Source: Campylorhamphus procurvoides
Lineage: Eukaryota > Chordata > Aves > Passeriformes > Dendrocolaptidae
Assembly: GCA_013396655.1 (NCBI GenBank)
Contig: WBMV01000093.1
Coordinates: 467,885-531,884 of the forward strand
Reading direction: 5' to 3'
DNA length: 64,000 bases
Each line of letters opens with the position of its first letter. Positions within the stretch are counted from its first letter, which is position 1. Of the stretch, positions 24,063-34,977 are shown in pieces. The translations under genes were made by a program, and so were the position numbers. The notes under the pieces are model-generated. The model had not been told where the DNA came from. It was given only the letters and a program-made list of their open reading frames with translations, and ran no database searches.

Positions 24063-24466
24063 GGGTTCCCTGCCCTGATCCCCTCCAGTGCTGCCCCCAG
24101 TGCTGGCACTGCCGTGCCCCCCGTGGGTGTGGGTTGGGAGCTGCTGTGGGGTGTGGGAGCCTCGGGATGGGGGCTTTGGGACCTCGAGGTACCCCAGCAA
24201 AGTGGGGCTGGAGAGAACAGCACAACTTCATCTCCCGGCTGGAACACGCCCATGTTGTCTTTTGCTCCAGCTCACGACTTGGTACCTCAGAGGATGCTGC
24301 TCAAGCCTGGAAGAGCGAGGTCTGAACTTCAGAGGGTTCCTGCAGCTCACAGCGAAGCAAGTCTCGAGTAAAGCAGAGCTCAGAGCACATCCAGCCATTG
24401 GGGACGTGCTGTCCCGGGGCAGAGGGACAGGCTTAGTGCCAAGTGCCAAGGGCTGAGCTGCACCCC
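24063..24466. other. GC-rich unique DNA between two tandem repeats
   Basis: GC-rich DNA with moderate CpG content. No recognised protein, RNA or transposon is seen. It may be the shoulder of the CpG-island-like block downstream. Confidence 0.45.
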
Positions 24467-24572
24467 GGGCAGCATCCCCGGCACAGCATGCCTGGTACAG
24501 CACCCCTGGCTCAGCATCCCTGGCACAGCATCCCCGGCACAGCACCCCCGGGCAGCATCCCTGCCACAGCAT
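24467..24572 (+). repeat. Imperfect ~15-bp GCACAGCATCCCCG repeat
   Basis: About seven degenerate tandem units share CAGCATCCC or CAGCACCCC cores with GGCA spacers. It is a C-rich array on the plus strand and the third minisatellite within about 700 bp. Confidence 0.75.
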
Positions 24573-24965
24573 CACTCCGTGCCCACCCCTGGGCATCCCC
24601 CTCCTCCCAGGCACGGCAGCGCTGTGGGACCCGAAGGTACCCCCTGAAAACGCCCCTCATCTCCCCCTGCATTGGCACAGCCCCTCCGACCACCCCTCCT
24701 GTCCCTGCCTTTCCCGGCGAGCGGCGCCCGCTGGTTCGCAGCCTGCAGATGGTGCTACCGACCAGCTTTTGCCCACTCCGACACTGTTCTAAGGACAGAC
24801 ACCCGTGCACGGGCAGCGAGACACCCACCCCAAGGCTCCCTCCCACCCCGGGCTCTCTCAGCCCTCCCGACACTGCGATCCCCCCCCTGCAGCATCCCCG
24901 TACCGGGGTGGGGCAGGACGGTCCACAGCAATGAAGCGAGTTTGGGAAAGGATCGCCTCGGAGAA
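24573..24965 (+). promoter_or_regulatory. CpG-island-like block
   Basis: By hand count 24601-24960 contains 25 CpGs at roughly 63% GC, giving an observed/expected CpG ratio near 0.7. This meets the classical island criteria and contrasts with the CpG-poor DNA of most of the window. Such blocks commonly mark promoters or unmethylated regulatory DNA. An ATG at 24931 with G at -3 and A at +4 opens a short charged frame, but there is no convincing donor site or homology. The block could equally be an orphan island, or GC-biased DNA associated with the surrounding minisatellites. Confidence 0.5.
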
Positions 24966-25082
24966 GCTGCAGAGCAGACGATGCTGGTGCTTGCAGGCAT
25001 TGTCCTCACCCAGCAGGAATTCACCCCAGGCAAGGGCTGAGTCCCTGTCCTGGGCTGACCCTCTGGCTGCTGCCGCCCCTCT

Positions 25083-25183
25083 CCATCCTTCATCCCATCC
25101 TTCATCCCCATTCTTCATCCCATCCTTCATCCCCATCCTTCATCCCATCCTTCATCCCCATCCTTCATCCCCATCCTTCATCC
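25083..25183 (+). repeat. ATCCTTCATCCC minisatellite
   Basis: Eight units alternate between 12 bp (ATCCTTCATCCC) and 13 bp (one extra C), with a single T-for-C variant in the third. Edges are sharp and the units are nearly identical, which suggests recent turnover and likely length polymorphism. Confidence 0.93.
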
Positions 25184-26406
25184 TGGGAAGCTCGGCTGGC
25201 ACAAGCAGAAGTGCTCAAAGCTAAACCAGAGCTCTGCAGCCTGTGCCCATCCCTGTTACAAATCGGATGTAATCCTATTAAATCCATGATGCTTTGGTAA
25301 CTCTAGGATACAACAATGTTGCAGCTATTTCCTCAGCAGCAGCACAATATTTTTAATTAATTGAACTCATAACCCAACATATTATAGGCAAAATAGGTGG
25401 CAAAAAGCGCCACAAACAACAAAATGGACCTCTTGGGTTACAAAGTTCAAAGCTGTCACTAGATCACAAACTGATGTTGACAAATAAAAACATGGTTCTA
25501 CTCTGAAGGAAGAAAATTCTTTGAATTCCCACATAGACATTATATTTATGTGAAAATCCTCCATTTTATTTAAAGCAACTTTCCCCCAAATATATCACAA
25601 AATGTAGGTCCTCTGAGTGCAGCTGGAATACCTCCACAGCAGCAGCCAACGCTGGATTCCCCAGAAGCAAAGAAAATCACTGTATTCCACAATCCTCTTA
25701 AACCCAACGACAGCTGAAGAAGCTGAGCTGCCTTAATAGACTGGGCTGCTTTTATGGCTTTATCCTGCAAGATGCCAAGTATTCCTGCTCGGGTTCAGCA
25801 GAATCCTTCAGGACAAGCTTAGCTTTAAATACAGGGAGAGTTTTGTTGAAGTTAATGGTGCTGCCCAGGGGCTTAAGATTAAGCACATGCTTAAGTGCTT
25901 TGCTAGGCCTGGACCCATCCTTACAAAGATCAAGCTCTGAAATTTTAGAGTCTGACTGTATGTTTAACTGTTTATGTTGAGACTGTCAAACTTTTGGCAT
26001 CTTATTATTTCTGCAAGAGAAATATTACATTAGCCATAGAATCCTGAATAATTACTGATTTGGAGAAACTACAGACAGGGTGACTGGAAGCACAGACCTG
26101 TTTAGAGTAAACAGAGAGTTAACAAAAAGACTTTAAAAAAAATTCCTACTGACATTTTATACCTAAAGCCAAGTTCTGACTCTTCCTGCCCGTGTTACTG
26201 CTCACAGGAGAGGGACGCTGAGAGCTTTGGTAAAGTCCTGCTCTAACCAGGCAGGGCCACTGGGGCAGGACAAGGAGCAGCCCAAACTCCAGGGCAAAGG
26301 ACAACCAAGGGAAAACACTCCAGGGAAAGGCACAGGCCCAGGGACCCACCAGCCCAGGACACCCCAGCTAACACTGACTGTGCCAGGAGGGGAGTTTCAT
26401 ACTTCC
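25184..26406. other. Unique AT-rich non-coding DNA
   Basis: No exon or repeat is recognised. A short CATAGAATCCTGAATAA near 26034 recalls a CR1 terminus but is too short to call. Confidence 0.5.
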
Positions 26407-26697
26407 ACAGAGTCACAGAATCATTAATATTCATTTTGAATCATCAAAACCCCTCTGAGATCATGAAGGCAAACTGTTCCCTCAGCACTGCCAAGGCCAC
26501 CACTGACCCTGTCCCCAAGTGCCACATCCACATGTCTGTTAAATCCCTCCAGGGATGGGGACTCCCCCACTGCCCTGGGCAGCTGTGACCATGAACAACC
26601 CTTTGGGTGAAGAAATTTTTGCTAATATCCAACATAAACCTTCCCTGGCTCAACTTGAGACCATTTCCTCTCCTCCTGTCACTTGTTACCTGGGAAC
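26407..26697 (-). mobile_element. CR1 LINE 3' end (CR1-Y-like)
   Basis: This is a minus-strand CR1 3' region of about 290 bp. Its plus-strand reading contains CACTGCCAAGGCCACCACTG, AAATCCCTCCAGGGATGGGG, GTGAAGAAATTTTTGCTAAT and CAACTTGAGACCATTTCCTC in the order typical of the CR1-Y type. It is diverged at its 3' terminus (near 26425-26460) and truncated before any reverse transcriptase sequence. It is older-looking than the pair at 4.4 and 40.2 kb. The subfamily assignment rests on memory of the consensus and should be treated as tentative. Confidence 0.88.
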
Positions 26698-27701
26698 TTG
26701 GGAACTTCCCTCCTCCTTCATCTCTTCCTTCCATGCTCCTCCTCCCTCTGCATTTTGCTTTTCTCTTACAAGCTGTTTGAAAAGCTTTGAGGAAGCAACA
26801 GTCTTCTAAAAGGAGTTCATGCAATATTTCATATAATAGAGCTAAAAATGGGAGAAGAACTCTTATGAAATGCTGATAAAGAAAAACCACTAAATTGCTG
26901 TAAAGCAACCTGGACCAAGTAAGATGCTACTGGTAATTAAACTGTCACTGGTTTCCTTGCCTCCTTTTTCCTTAAATTCTCCTAATCTATAATTTACTTT
27001 TTTTTCTCCAATGTACTGAAAAAAGTAGGAAAATGCTACCTGTTTATTAATGCTTTTGTTTTAGTGATCTCTATTAATGTTCATTTATAAACTTTAAAAG
27101 GGAATATGAGATTTGTTACAGCAAAACCTGTACGTACATTCTGAGCTGTAAACAGACAAGGCTTATGTCATTTGAACAACCAAAGTTTTCTGGAGCTGGG
27201 GTTGACATTCTTACCACCTTTTCAGACTGAACAAATAGAATAGTAAAAGGTCCCAGAAAACAATTTATACCTATGGAGTTACAGGTTTGCCAAAAATTAT
27301 TCTTCATAAATTGGGCATCAGCTCTGTGGGCAGGACACAGGTTGGCACTCTGAGCCTGCTCAGCTACTGAGGTACAGAAGATCACAAACAATTTTATATA
27401 CATTATTTATATTGAACAGTCAACCATGCTATCTTGAGGCTGAGCCTTGTAGGGCTGTATTGGAAAACGAGCAAGACATGGGTAATCTCTGCAAAAGGCT
27501 AAACCAGGGACACCCCTGAACGCCTGTAATTCCACTGCCATGCCTTTGTCTCACAGGAGGAGAGCTGTAATTATATAAGCATGTAGAAACAGTTCAAATG
27601 CAACTGTCCTCAGGCTTCAGTCTCAATAAGCTGGATAAAATGAATTCGCCTAACTAAAAAAAAACCACAAAAACACAACAACCCCCAAAAAAAACCAAAC
27701 G
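26698..27701. other. Unique AT-rich non-coding DNA
   Basis: There is no recognisable gene or dispersed repeat. An A/C-rich low-complexity tract lies at about 27654-27700. Confidence 0.55.
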
Positions 27702-27702
27702 A

Positions 27703-27725
27703 GGGAGGAGGGAGTGGGGAGAGGG
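27703..27725 (+). other. G-quadruplex motif in purine tract
   Basis: Four G runs of three or four bases are separated by loops of 4, 3 and 3 bases, within a purine-only stretch that continues to about 27740 and follows an A/C-rich tract. Confidence 0.6.
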
Positions 27726-27740
27726 AGAGAGAAAGAGAAT

Positions 27741-28110
27741 AAGGTATGTGAGAAAATGTTTCTCAGGCTCTTTCTGGCTGATTGAGCTAATTTACTGTGG
27801 AATGGGCAGCAGCCTATCTTTAGATAAATGCTAATGAGGACGTTAATGCTTTCTTCAGTCTGGCTGCTACTATTATGCTGAAAGGGAAGGTCAACAGCTA
27901 ATAAACCCAGTTAACAAGCCATTCTGAACTTCACTTTAGCTTAACACTCTTCAAAGTTGCAGTCATTAAATCCATAGGCTATTAGGAGCTGCCCTCCTGT
28001 TTTCACTACGAGCAAAGGCAAACTTTCAATGTAGTCATTAATTGAATTAACAGACTCTAATCCAATTTGATGTAGTGTAAATTGAAATGCACATAAGAGT
28101 GAAGATGAGT
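27741..28110. other. Candidate conserved non-coding element with P3 site
   Basis: An AT-rich, repeat-free block dense in TAAT/ATTA cores. TAATTGAATTA at 28039-28049 matches the TAAT-N3-ATTA palindrome (P3 site) bound by dimers of paired-class homeodomain proteins. By my estimate about three such matches are expected by chance in 64 kb, so the motif alone is weak. The texture suggests enhancer-like DNA; proof needs cross-species alignment. Confidence 0.35.
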
Positions 28111-28879
28111 GGAAAGGAGTTTCCCCTTTCCAGGCGGCTTTGTGTCAAACTACTTCTGTTCTCACTGTCACATGCCTCCCATGAAGGGTGCTCTCATGTA
28201 CATAACCCTTAACATTAGCTACTCTTTGATATGAATATAGTTTGCTAGAAGAAGACACAGGCTGGCAAGACAAAAAACACGTCTTACAGCTTATTAAACT
28301 CCTTAGCTCAGTGAGATAAACTGGTAAGCAAAGATCTTAAAATATATTGCCACCATTGCATTGTGTTAGGCTGCTTTGAAGTAGAAAAATATCCCACAGG
28401 CTTGGCAGAGAAGGAACCCGGGGAGGGGAGATGTTCAGTGGAGCAGGTCCAGGGGCAGACAAGCAGGGGAAGAGAAGCCTGAGCATCTTGTTTGCCAGCA
28501 GGATCAACAGCTCCCCTTGGAGAAGCCTGAACTTGAGCCTACAGTGCAAACACCGGCCTTTGTCTGCCAGAAGGAGCTGAAGGAATGACACCGACCACCA
28601 AAAATTCCTGTATAAAGTCTCTTTTTTTAACCCTTACTCTCCCCAAAACCCAGTACTGGGCTCATTTCAACACAGAACCCATGAGGGTGGAAAAAGGAAG
28701 TTTAGCAGGGAATTCAGTCATAGAGGACATGAATTTCTCTAGTCCCTTACAGAAAGAACTGTATTCCAGGGACTTGAAAATATCTAGGTTACCCATTAAT
28801 CCAAATAAAACACAAAGGCAAGGGAGCTAAGACAGTTATCCACATACAAAGTACTGGCAAGAGTGAGATAAAGCTATTC

Positions 28880-29335
28880 TAAGCCTGCAGAGAGCATTTA
28901 TAATATTTCTTTAATATTGACCTGCATAATTGGCCTCCTCACACACTACCGGAGCAGAAATCCAAGCTTCCATTATCAGAGATATGAAGATATAAAACCA
29001 CATTCAAGAGGCAATAGGACATCTGGAGAGGAAAATGCATGCGTATCCAAATCATTGTGTTCTTTCAGACACAGAAAAATACAATGGAGCTTTAGAAATA
29101 ACTAAATATAGTAATTTGAGTTCAACTGTAATTAAGGAAGAAAAAAGCGTGACTTCCCCCCATCCTTTTAAGAGTCATTGTTCAACGTCACAGCGATATT
29201 CAATTATTCCATATAAAGAGCATTTACTTTCTTTTCTGCATTATTATTATATTATCCACTATTTGTATGACTACAGAATGAGTAGTAATACAGGCCCCCA
29301 GCTGAGAGTGACAGCCCCCCTCTGCTCGCCACTGT
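28880..29335. other. Candidate conserved non-coding element
   Basis: AT-rich, repeat-free DNA with retained CpGs (near 29038, 29142, 29188 and 29194) and several TAATT/AATTA cores. The composition is similar to the block at 27.7-28.1 kb. No coding frame is recognised. Function is inferred from texture only. Confidence 0.3.
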
Positions 29336-30414
29336 GAAGACATATGGCACAAAAGCATCCCCGAACAGCTTTGTGTTAGCACAGATAAGAGAGCCTGGAA
29401 GAAAGGGAAGGTTGGTATTTTTAGTTCATGGGTGGGGAAATGAAGGCAAACTGAGAAAAAAAGAGCCAGGAACTTTATAATAAATCATTTCACACAATAT
29501 TGGCTCCATCTATTGTCTGCAGGCAGGTCTTTGTGGTTTTCACGGACATATTTCCAAGGCTTAAGTAGGAATTTAAAGCACACTCTAAGCAGATTTTGGG
29601 CACAGACCCCCAGCCAGCCTAAAGACAGTGCAAAGAAATTCCCCCCACTGGGTGCTCAGCACCAGCCCTCTGACTCTGCTCCCAGAATGAATCCAAAGGG
29701 AGCTGCTGGCTGAAGACCTGGCAGTAGGTGCTGGAAATCCCCCTCTTGACAGTGAAACAAATGAAATATCAACAAGCAAAGAGTAAAACTTCAAGCCTTC
29801 ATGTCAACTGGGCCACACAACTGTATTTTCTGACTGTAGCAATGTTTCAGCTGTCACCTCCAAGAGAAGTCCAATGTGCACCTTCAAAATGTGAATATTC
29901 TGTCACATCTTGTAATTCCTCTTTCCGACAGACACTTCTATTCAGAAGATTGCAAGAAGAAATAGTTCTTTAAAAGGCTAAAGTGACAATGGTGGCAGGA
30001 GCTGACACTGAGAAAGCATATTTGTCTGAAAATCCAATGAAAACATGCAGGAAAAAAAATCTCTGCAGCCTCTTCCCAGTTCCAGCAGACATGGACGTGG
30101 AGTCAGACAGGAACTCAGGTGTCCCTCTTGCTGACCTGCTACACCTGCTGACCAGCAGGAGCCCCCGAAGTCAGCAGTGCCATCTGATGCCCAGAAGCTT
30201 TCCAGCTCACCAGGGCAAACCCCTCCAGCCTGCCTGGTGCCTCTGCCCAGGGGGGAAAGCCAAAGCCTGGCTGGACCCACCCTGGCACAGAGCTGGCTGC
30301 ATGGAGAGCAGCGCTGCCAGAACAGCCTTTTACCAGCAAACCCTCACCTTACACCTGGAAATGGTGCCAGGAGTTCCGTGTCTGCTTTAGGGTTTGCTAA
30401 CACACTGCCCTCAC
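29336..30414. other. Unique non-coding DNA
   Basis: AT-rich to 30.0 kb, then GC-rich from about 30.1 kb up to the CR1 copy. Open frames of 100-135 codons occur here, but they are in GC-rich DNA and match nothing I recognise. Confidence 0.5.
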
Positions 30415-30835
30415 CACAGAATCCCAGGATGGGTCAGGCTGGAAGGGACCACAGTGGGACATCTGGTGCCACCTCTGCTCCAGCAGGGCCATCCCAGAGC
30501 ACCGGGCACAGGATTGTGTCCAGAGGGCTCTGCAATATCCCCAGGGAGGAGACTCCACACCCTCCCTGGGCAGCCTGTTCAGGGCTGGGTCACTGCCCAG
30601 CCAAGAAGTTCTTCCTCCTGTCCAGGTGGAACCTCCTGGGCATCAGTTCCTGCCCGTCCCTCTTGTGCCAGGGCTGGGCCCCCGAGCAGAGCCTGGTCCA
30701 TGCTCTGCCCCCTCCCTGCAGGCACTGCCACCCATGGGGAGTCCCCTCTCAGAGGGTGCTCTGGAGGCTGAACAGCCCCAGCTCCCTCAGCCTTTGCTGC
30801 TCAGGGAGATGCTGCAGTGCCCTTATGAGCGCTCC
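30415..30835 (-). mobile_element. CR1 LINE 3' end, longer copy
   Basis: This is a minus-strand CR1 3' region of about 420 bp. In plus-strand order it shows CACAGAATCCCAGGATGGGT, GGAAGGGACCACAGTGGGAC, CACCCTCCCTGGGCAGCCTG, AAGAAGTTCTTCCTCCTGTC and AACAGCCCCAGCTCCCTCAG. The last is the segment next to the end of CR1 ORF2, but no usable reverse transcriptase frame remains. It belongs to a different subfamily from the pair at 4.4 and 40.2 kb. A plus-strand frame of 253 codons (30177-30938) runs across it antisense and is not a gene. Confidence 0.93.
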
Positions 30836-31173
30836 AGTTCATGGGGGCTCCATAAAACTCCTAAGAAGTAACTTGAAAGCAAGGAGTAAATGCTTTCACG
30901 TCCATCTGCCAATGTATTTCTGGACAATTTCATGTTAGGAGGAATGAGGAATCCACCTGATTAAGCACAACACACGCCTCTGCTAAGGTTGATGCTTTTT
31001 TAACATAAATTGAGCAAATTTGATGAAAACACATCTTTTCATGCATTAGGGGTAGGGAATCTGGTTCTGTCCCCTTACAAAAAGTGCATTTTCAGTGCAG
31101 GTTTGCTAGCACAGGAGTCTGCAATTGCCAGCCCCCGAATCCCACCCCATGCCCATGAACTGCCCAGGGAGGT

Positions 31174-31188
31174 CCCTCCCTCCCTCCC
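31174..31188 (-). other. Minimal-loop G-quadruplex (minus strand)
   Basis: CCCTCCCTCCCTCCC on the plus strand gives four GGG runs with single-base loops on the minus strand. This is the form that usually folds into a stable parallel quadruplex. It lies in a GC-rich patch. Confidence 0.65.
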
Positions 31189-33580
31189 TCCTCACACATC
31201 CCTCGGTCACCCCTGCACAGACTGGCAGGGGCAGTGTCCAAAGCAGAGGGAGAACCACGAGAGCCATCAGAGCTGGTGCCTGCAAACCCCCCTATGGGGA
31301 GGCTGTGACAGCCCCAGCCCACAGGGACAGACACACGACCCTCAGGGGAGTTTTCATTCCCCCAGAGCTGTCAGGTGTCAGTCCTATAAAAACACCATCA
31401 ATATTAATAGAAGGCAAAATGATCAGAGGAGTCCTGCTGAGGGTACACACTGGGAGGTACAGAAGCTCACACTGGGAAAACAGGGATAATTAATGGATCT
31501 TTTTTGAATTGTGTGTATTGTAGCATTTTTTCACACAAGAATCTTAGAATACATTTCAAATGCAGTCCAACCTCAGGGAGAAAAAAAAAGGCATTGTTGC
31601 AACATTGTTTTACCTATGTTTAAGTTAAAAGAAATGTGGAAATGAAAGCAAACATGGAACAATGCCCAGACAGTGGGATCTTTTGGTTTAGAGAGAAGGG
31701 AATGATAAAATCCAGTGACTGTAAGCAGAAGAGAGAAAAAACATCAGGCTATAAATAGGATGCTAATTTTTAACTGTGAGGGTAATTAACCACTAGAACA
31801 ACTTCCCAAGGACTGCAGTGATTTCTCAATTACTGCAATTTAAAGTGAAGACCAGATTTATTTATTTTAAATATATGCTCCAACAGGAATTAATTACATC
31901 AACTCCTGTTGCCCAAGTTGTACAGAAGCTCACAGTGATCCAAAGGATCTTTTTTGCCATTCTGCTCTTGGATCATCCTGGGCAGGAATTCAGAACAAAT
32001 GGGGGCACTCCCAAGGAAATACAATCCAACTGCACTGGTGCTGACATGGACACACCAGCCCTGCTCTCCAAGAGGTCAGCATCCAAACTCAGCATCAGCA
32101 CAGTGAAAGTGGTCTTTGGATAATGATTTATCCACCTGGGGTGTAGCATTCAAATCCACCTCCACAGTAACAGAGAAATTAGATGGGGCAGCACCAACTT
32201 ACATTTATTTCTTTTGTTAAAGGTATAGCCATAAAATACCTTCTAGCATACAGGACACGTGTGAGGCTCTCCATCTGTTTGGGGGTGTTTTTGGGGGGGG
32301 TTTGCTTAGTTTCCTATTCTCACATGTAGCTGTTAAGTCTTTTCCCATGTCTCAGCATGTTTTTAAGTCGTAGACCCAAGCTCAGCTCGATAAAGTGGAA
32401 CACGGGGAATGATCAAAGAACTTTCATCTTCTGGGAAAAGAAGTAACTGGGTAAAAGATGGAATTCAGCAACTGCCCAAATTTTGGTCATGAGTCCACGC
32501 TGGAAATACCCCCCTTTATGCTCCCACCCCTTGATGAGACACATGGCTTTCCATGGTGATGAGTAGCTGTGTTTGGTTGGTTTTATTCCATTTTAACAAT
32601 AACTTCTGTATGACCAGTGTTCAAACAGCAGCAGGACAGACAGGAGCATCTCCCACCTGGACGTGGCTGACACACCAGCAGACAAACTGCAGACTAAAAA
32701 ACCCAAAGCACCTGAAACTCAAACTGCAAACCATTCTCTCGCTCATGTGGTGCCTTCAGAGGCTCTGTGAGAGCCCAGGGAGTGATGCCTGTGCAGCACC
32801 TCCCCCAAGGCAGCTGAAGAGCTCCACAACATGCCAAGCCATTCTGTTTGCATGTCCTTTGTCATTTGATGTAATAAGTGTTGATCTCAAGTCACTAAAC
32901 ATTTGTGTCAATTTGCCACCCGGTTTGGTTTAGTTTTAAAGGCATTTCTGTTGCATTAAAAAATGGATTTAAACTATAAATTAATTAGTTGGTTTACAAG
33001 TTTAAGGTACATTATTATGTTTCCAGCCCTCTTCTGAACTCCATGTTCACATTTTTTCAGTGATGTGCAAGGAACAATTTTTACCACTAAAATGTAACTT
33101 TCAGGAGCTCTCCCAGGAAAGCCCATCAGAGCCAGCAGGTGCTGGAGCATTCCAGAGTGCATTATGACTGTATTTATAGGAGCTGTCTAGCCATTTAATG
33201 GGTTCTTGAATGATTTGCTTAGGTGTTTACTTTTCCTAAAAGCAGTTTATAACCTCTGCTCTTGTCTCTGAAGTTCCTCCTAAATCATTCTGAAAACACA
33301 CCACAGGGCAATGGGAGGGGAGGACTTGGGTTTTCCACCTTGGGCTCTGTGTTCTCTTTGCCCTCCAGGACCTGCAGCCTCTGTTCTCACACTCTGCAGA
33401 GTGTGACATCCAGACTGAGCCAGCTCAGCACCCCAGTCCCCAGCAGAGACTCTGTCACCATGTCCCTGGTTTCCTGGGGACTCTGGCAAGGAAAGCCCTG
33501 CTGGAAGCTGATGGTGTGGGAGGGATGACAATGCCCAGCACAGCTCAGCTCCCACAGCAGTCCCACAGCCACACTGCACA

Positions 33581-33598
33581 TGGACACACACACACACA
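33581..33598 (+). repeat. (CA)n microsatellite
   Basis: Seven or so tandem AC dinucleotides; short. Confidence 0.75.
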
Positions 33599-34901
33599 TG
33601 TCCTGCATCCTCTCCCTCCATGTTTCACAGCTTTGGGCTGCACAGAAAATCATTAGGCAAAGTCAATTATTGCCTTTTTTGCTCCCAGCTTTCAGCAGTT
33701 GCTTTCAAGACCAAGTTTTCTGGACGTGGCACCCACCCTTCTGGCACCAGCAAGAAGAGTTTGGGGCTGCTCCTCTTCCCACTTCCCTCTCTCCCATCCA
33801 TTACTAGTGAGAATCTGGCAACAGTGCTGCTGCCTCTGTAATCTATCACCTCGAGGCCCTTTCATATATCAATGTTTGACTGCTTTCTATGTAAAACAGG
33901 TCATTAAGTTAATCAGAAATTGACTACTACTACAAACACCTTTTGAATAAGGTCAAATTAAGATAAAAGTCCTTGCTCTTTTCGTCTCTCAGCAACAAAG
34001 ACTATAACCAGGCTGCTAAACCCACCATTAATGTCAGTGTGCAGATTAAATGTCATTAAAGGCAATTTGTCACTTACATACACACTTATCTCAATCTAAT
34101 AATTAGCAAAAGGTCAGGCAGATAAACCTGTGTGTTTCAATCCAGAATATATTTCAGCTGCAGGAAATGGCAAAATAAAAGTTTAACCATATATACATGC
34201 ATTTGTGTTTGAAATATATGTGTATAATTAAATCCAAGGGAAAAAAGAATAATCTATGTTAAAGACCTAACTGGTTTCAAGCTTGACTCTGGCACTTTGC
34301 TTAGGCTGTGAAGAAGCCAATTGCATGATCAGGGATAAAAGTAACACCCCCGAGGAGGGAGCAGAGCAGTCCCTGCTCACAGGGCACAGCCCAGTGAAAT
34401 GGGTCACAGGTTCCCCCCACATTCCATATCCAGGACCACCACTGGCACTCGAGTTAGTCTCAGCCAAGACACTGATGCCTGAGGGTTTTAATGTGTATTT
34501 TATAGATTTTCATAAAGTTATATAAGTTGAATAAGTTTTCCGAAGTCTCTCACATTTTAAGTAGCATTTCCAAGTTACTAAACATGTTCTCACGCATTCC
34601 TGAAATTCTGTGAGACACACATTACCAAGGACAGGCTGTTTGGAAGAACACCTGCAAGAACTCCAACTGAGACTATGAGACAGGTTGTAGTCAAAACAAG
34701 AGAGTGAGCTCAGAGCCCTTGGAGGGGCTCCAAGGGGTAGTTCTGAGGAGTTCTGAGAGTGGGCACCAGGGAAAATGGTGTCACAGCTTGGGTATAGTCA
34801 TCAAATGTATTAATTACTGAAAGTTGTAAAAAGTATAACATTTGGCTGGCAGGGGTGCATGTGTACTTTTACTGTGCACCTAGAAGCTTCTAATAAAGGG
34901 G

Positions 34902-34907
34902 CTATTC

Positions 34908-34977
<70 letters not shown>
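34902..34977 (+). repeat. (ATCT)n tetranucleotide microsatellite
   Basis: There are 57 uninterrupted bases of ATCT units (34921-34977, just over 14 units), preceded by about 19 bases of the same repeat with two interruptions. Uninterrupted tetranucleotide arrays of this length are usually polymorphic. The Ile-Tyr-Leu-Ser repeats in the overlapping open frame are an artefact. Confidence 0.97.

Larger units (their letters stand above)
30836..34901. other. Unique non-coding DNA
   Basis: No gene is supportable. There is a short (CTCC)n run at 31173-31192 and a G/T-rich run near 32280-32300. A short (CA)n run lies at 33581-33598. The block 33880-34150 is AT-rich and repeat-free with several TAAT cores, so it is a weak conserved-element candidate. 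The GC-rich patches 31120-31350 and 33300-33560 hold antisense open frames without recognisable content. Confidence 0.5.

Noticed and set aside
23707..24371. Open frames of about 100-175 codons on both strands with Gly-Thr-Gly or Ser-Pro-Val repeats
   Set aside because: They follow the GGGGACAGGGCTG minisatellite and are open on both strands, which argues for repeat structure rather than a collagen-like or Pro-rich protein.
26034..26052. Possible CR1 terminus CATAGAATCCTGAATAA
   Set aside because: It is too short and there is no flanking CR1 sequence.
28039..28049. P3 homeodomain site as statistically significant on its own
   Set aside because: About three TAAT-N3-ATTA matches are expected by chance in 64 kb of this composition. 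I kept it only as part of a block-level candidate.
30177..30938. 253-codon plus-strand open frame
   Set aside because: Most of it lies antisense within a minus-strand CR1 copy; GC-rich CR1 3' regions often lack stops by chance.
31541..31580. Possible CR1 terminus (AATCTTAGAATACATTTC and CAGTCCAACCTCAGG)
   Set aside because: Only scattered words agree, and no further CR1 sequence follows.
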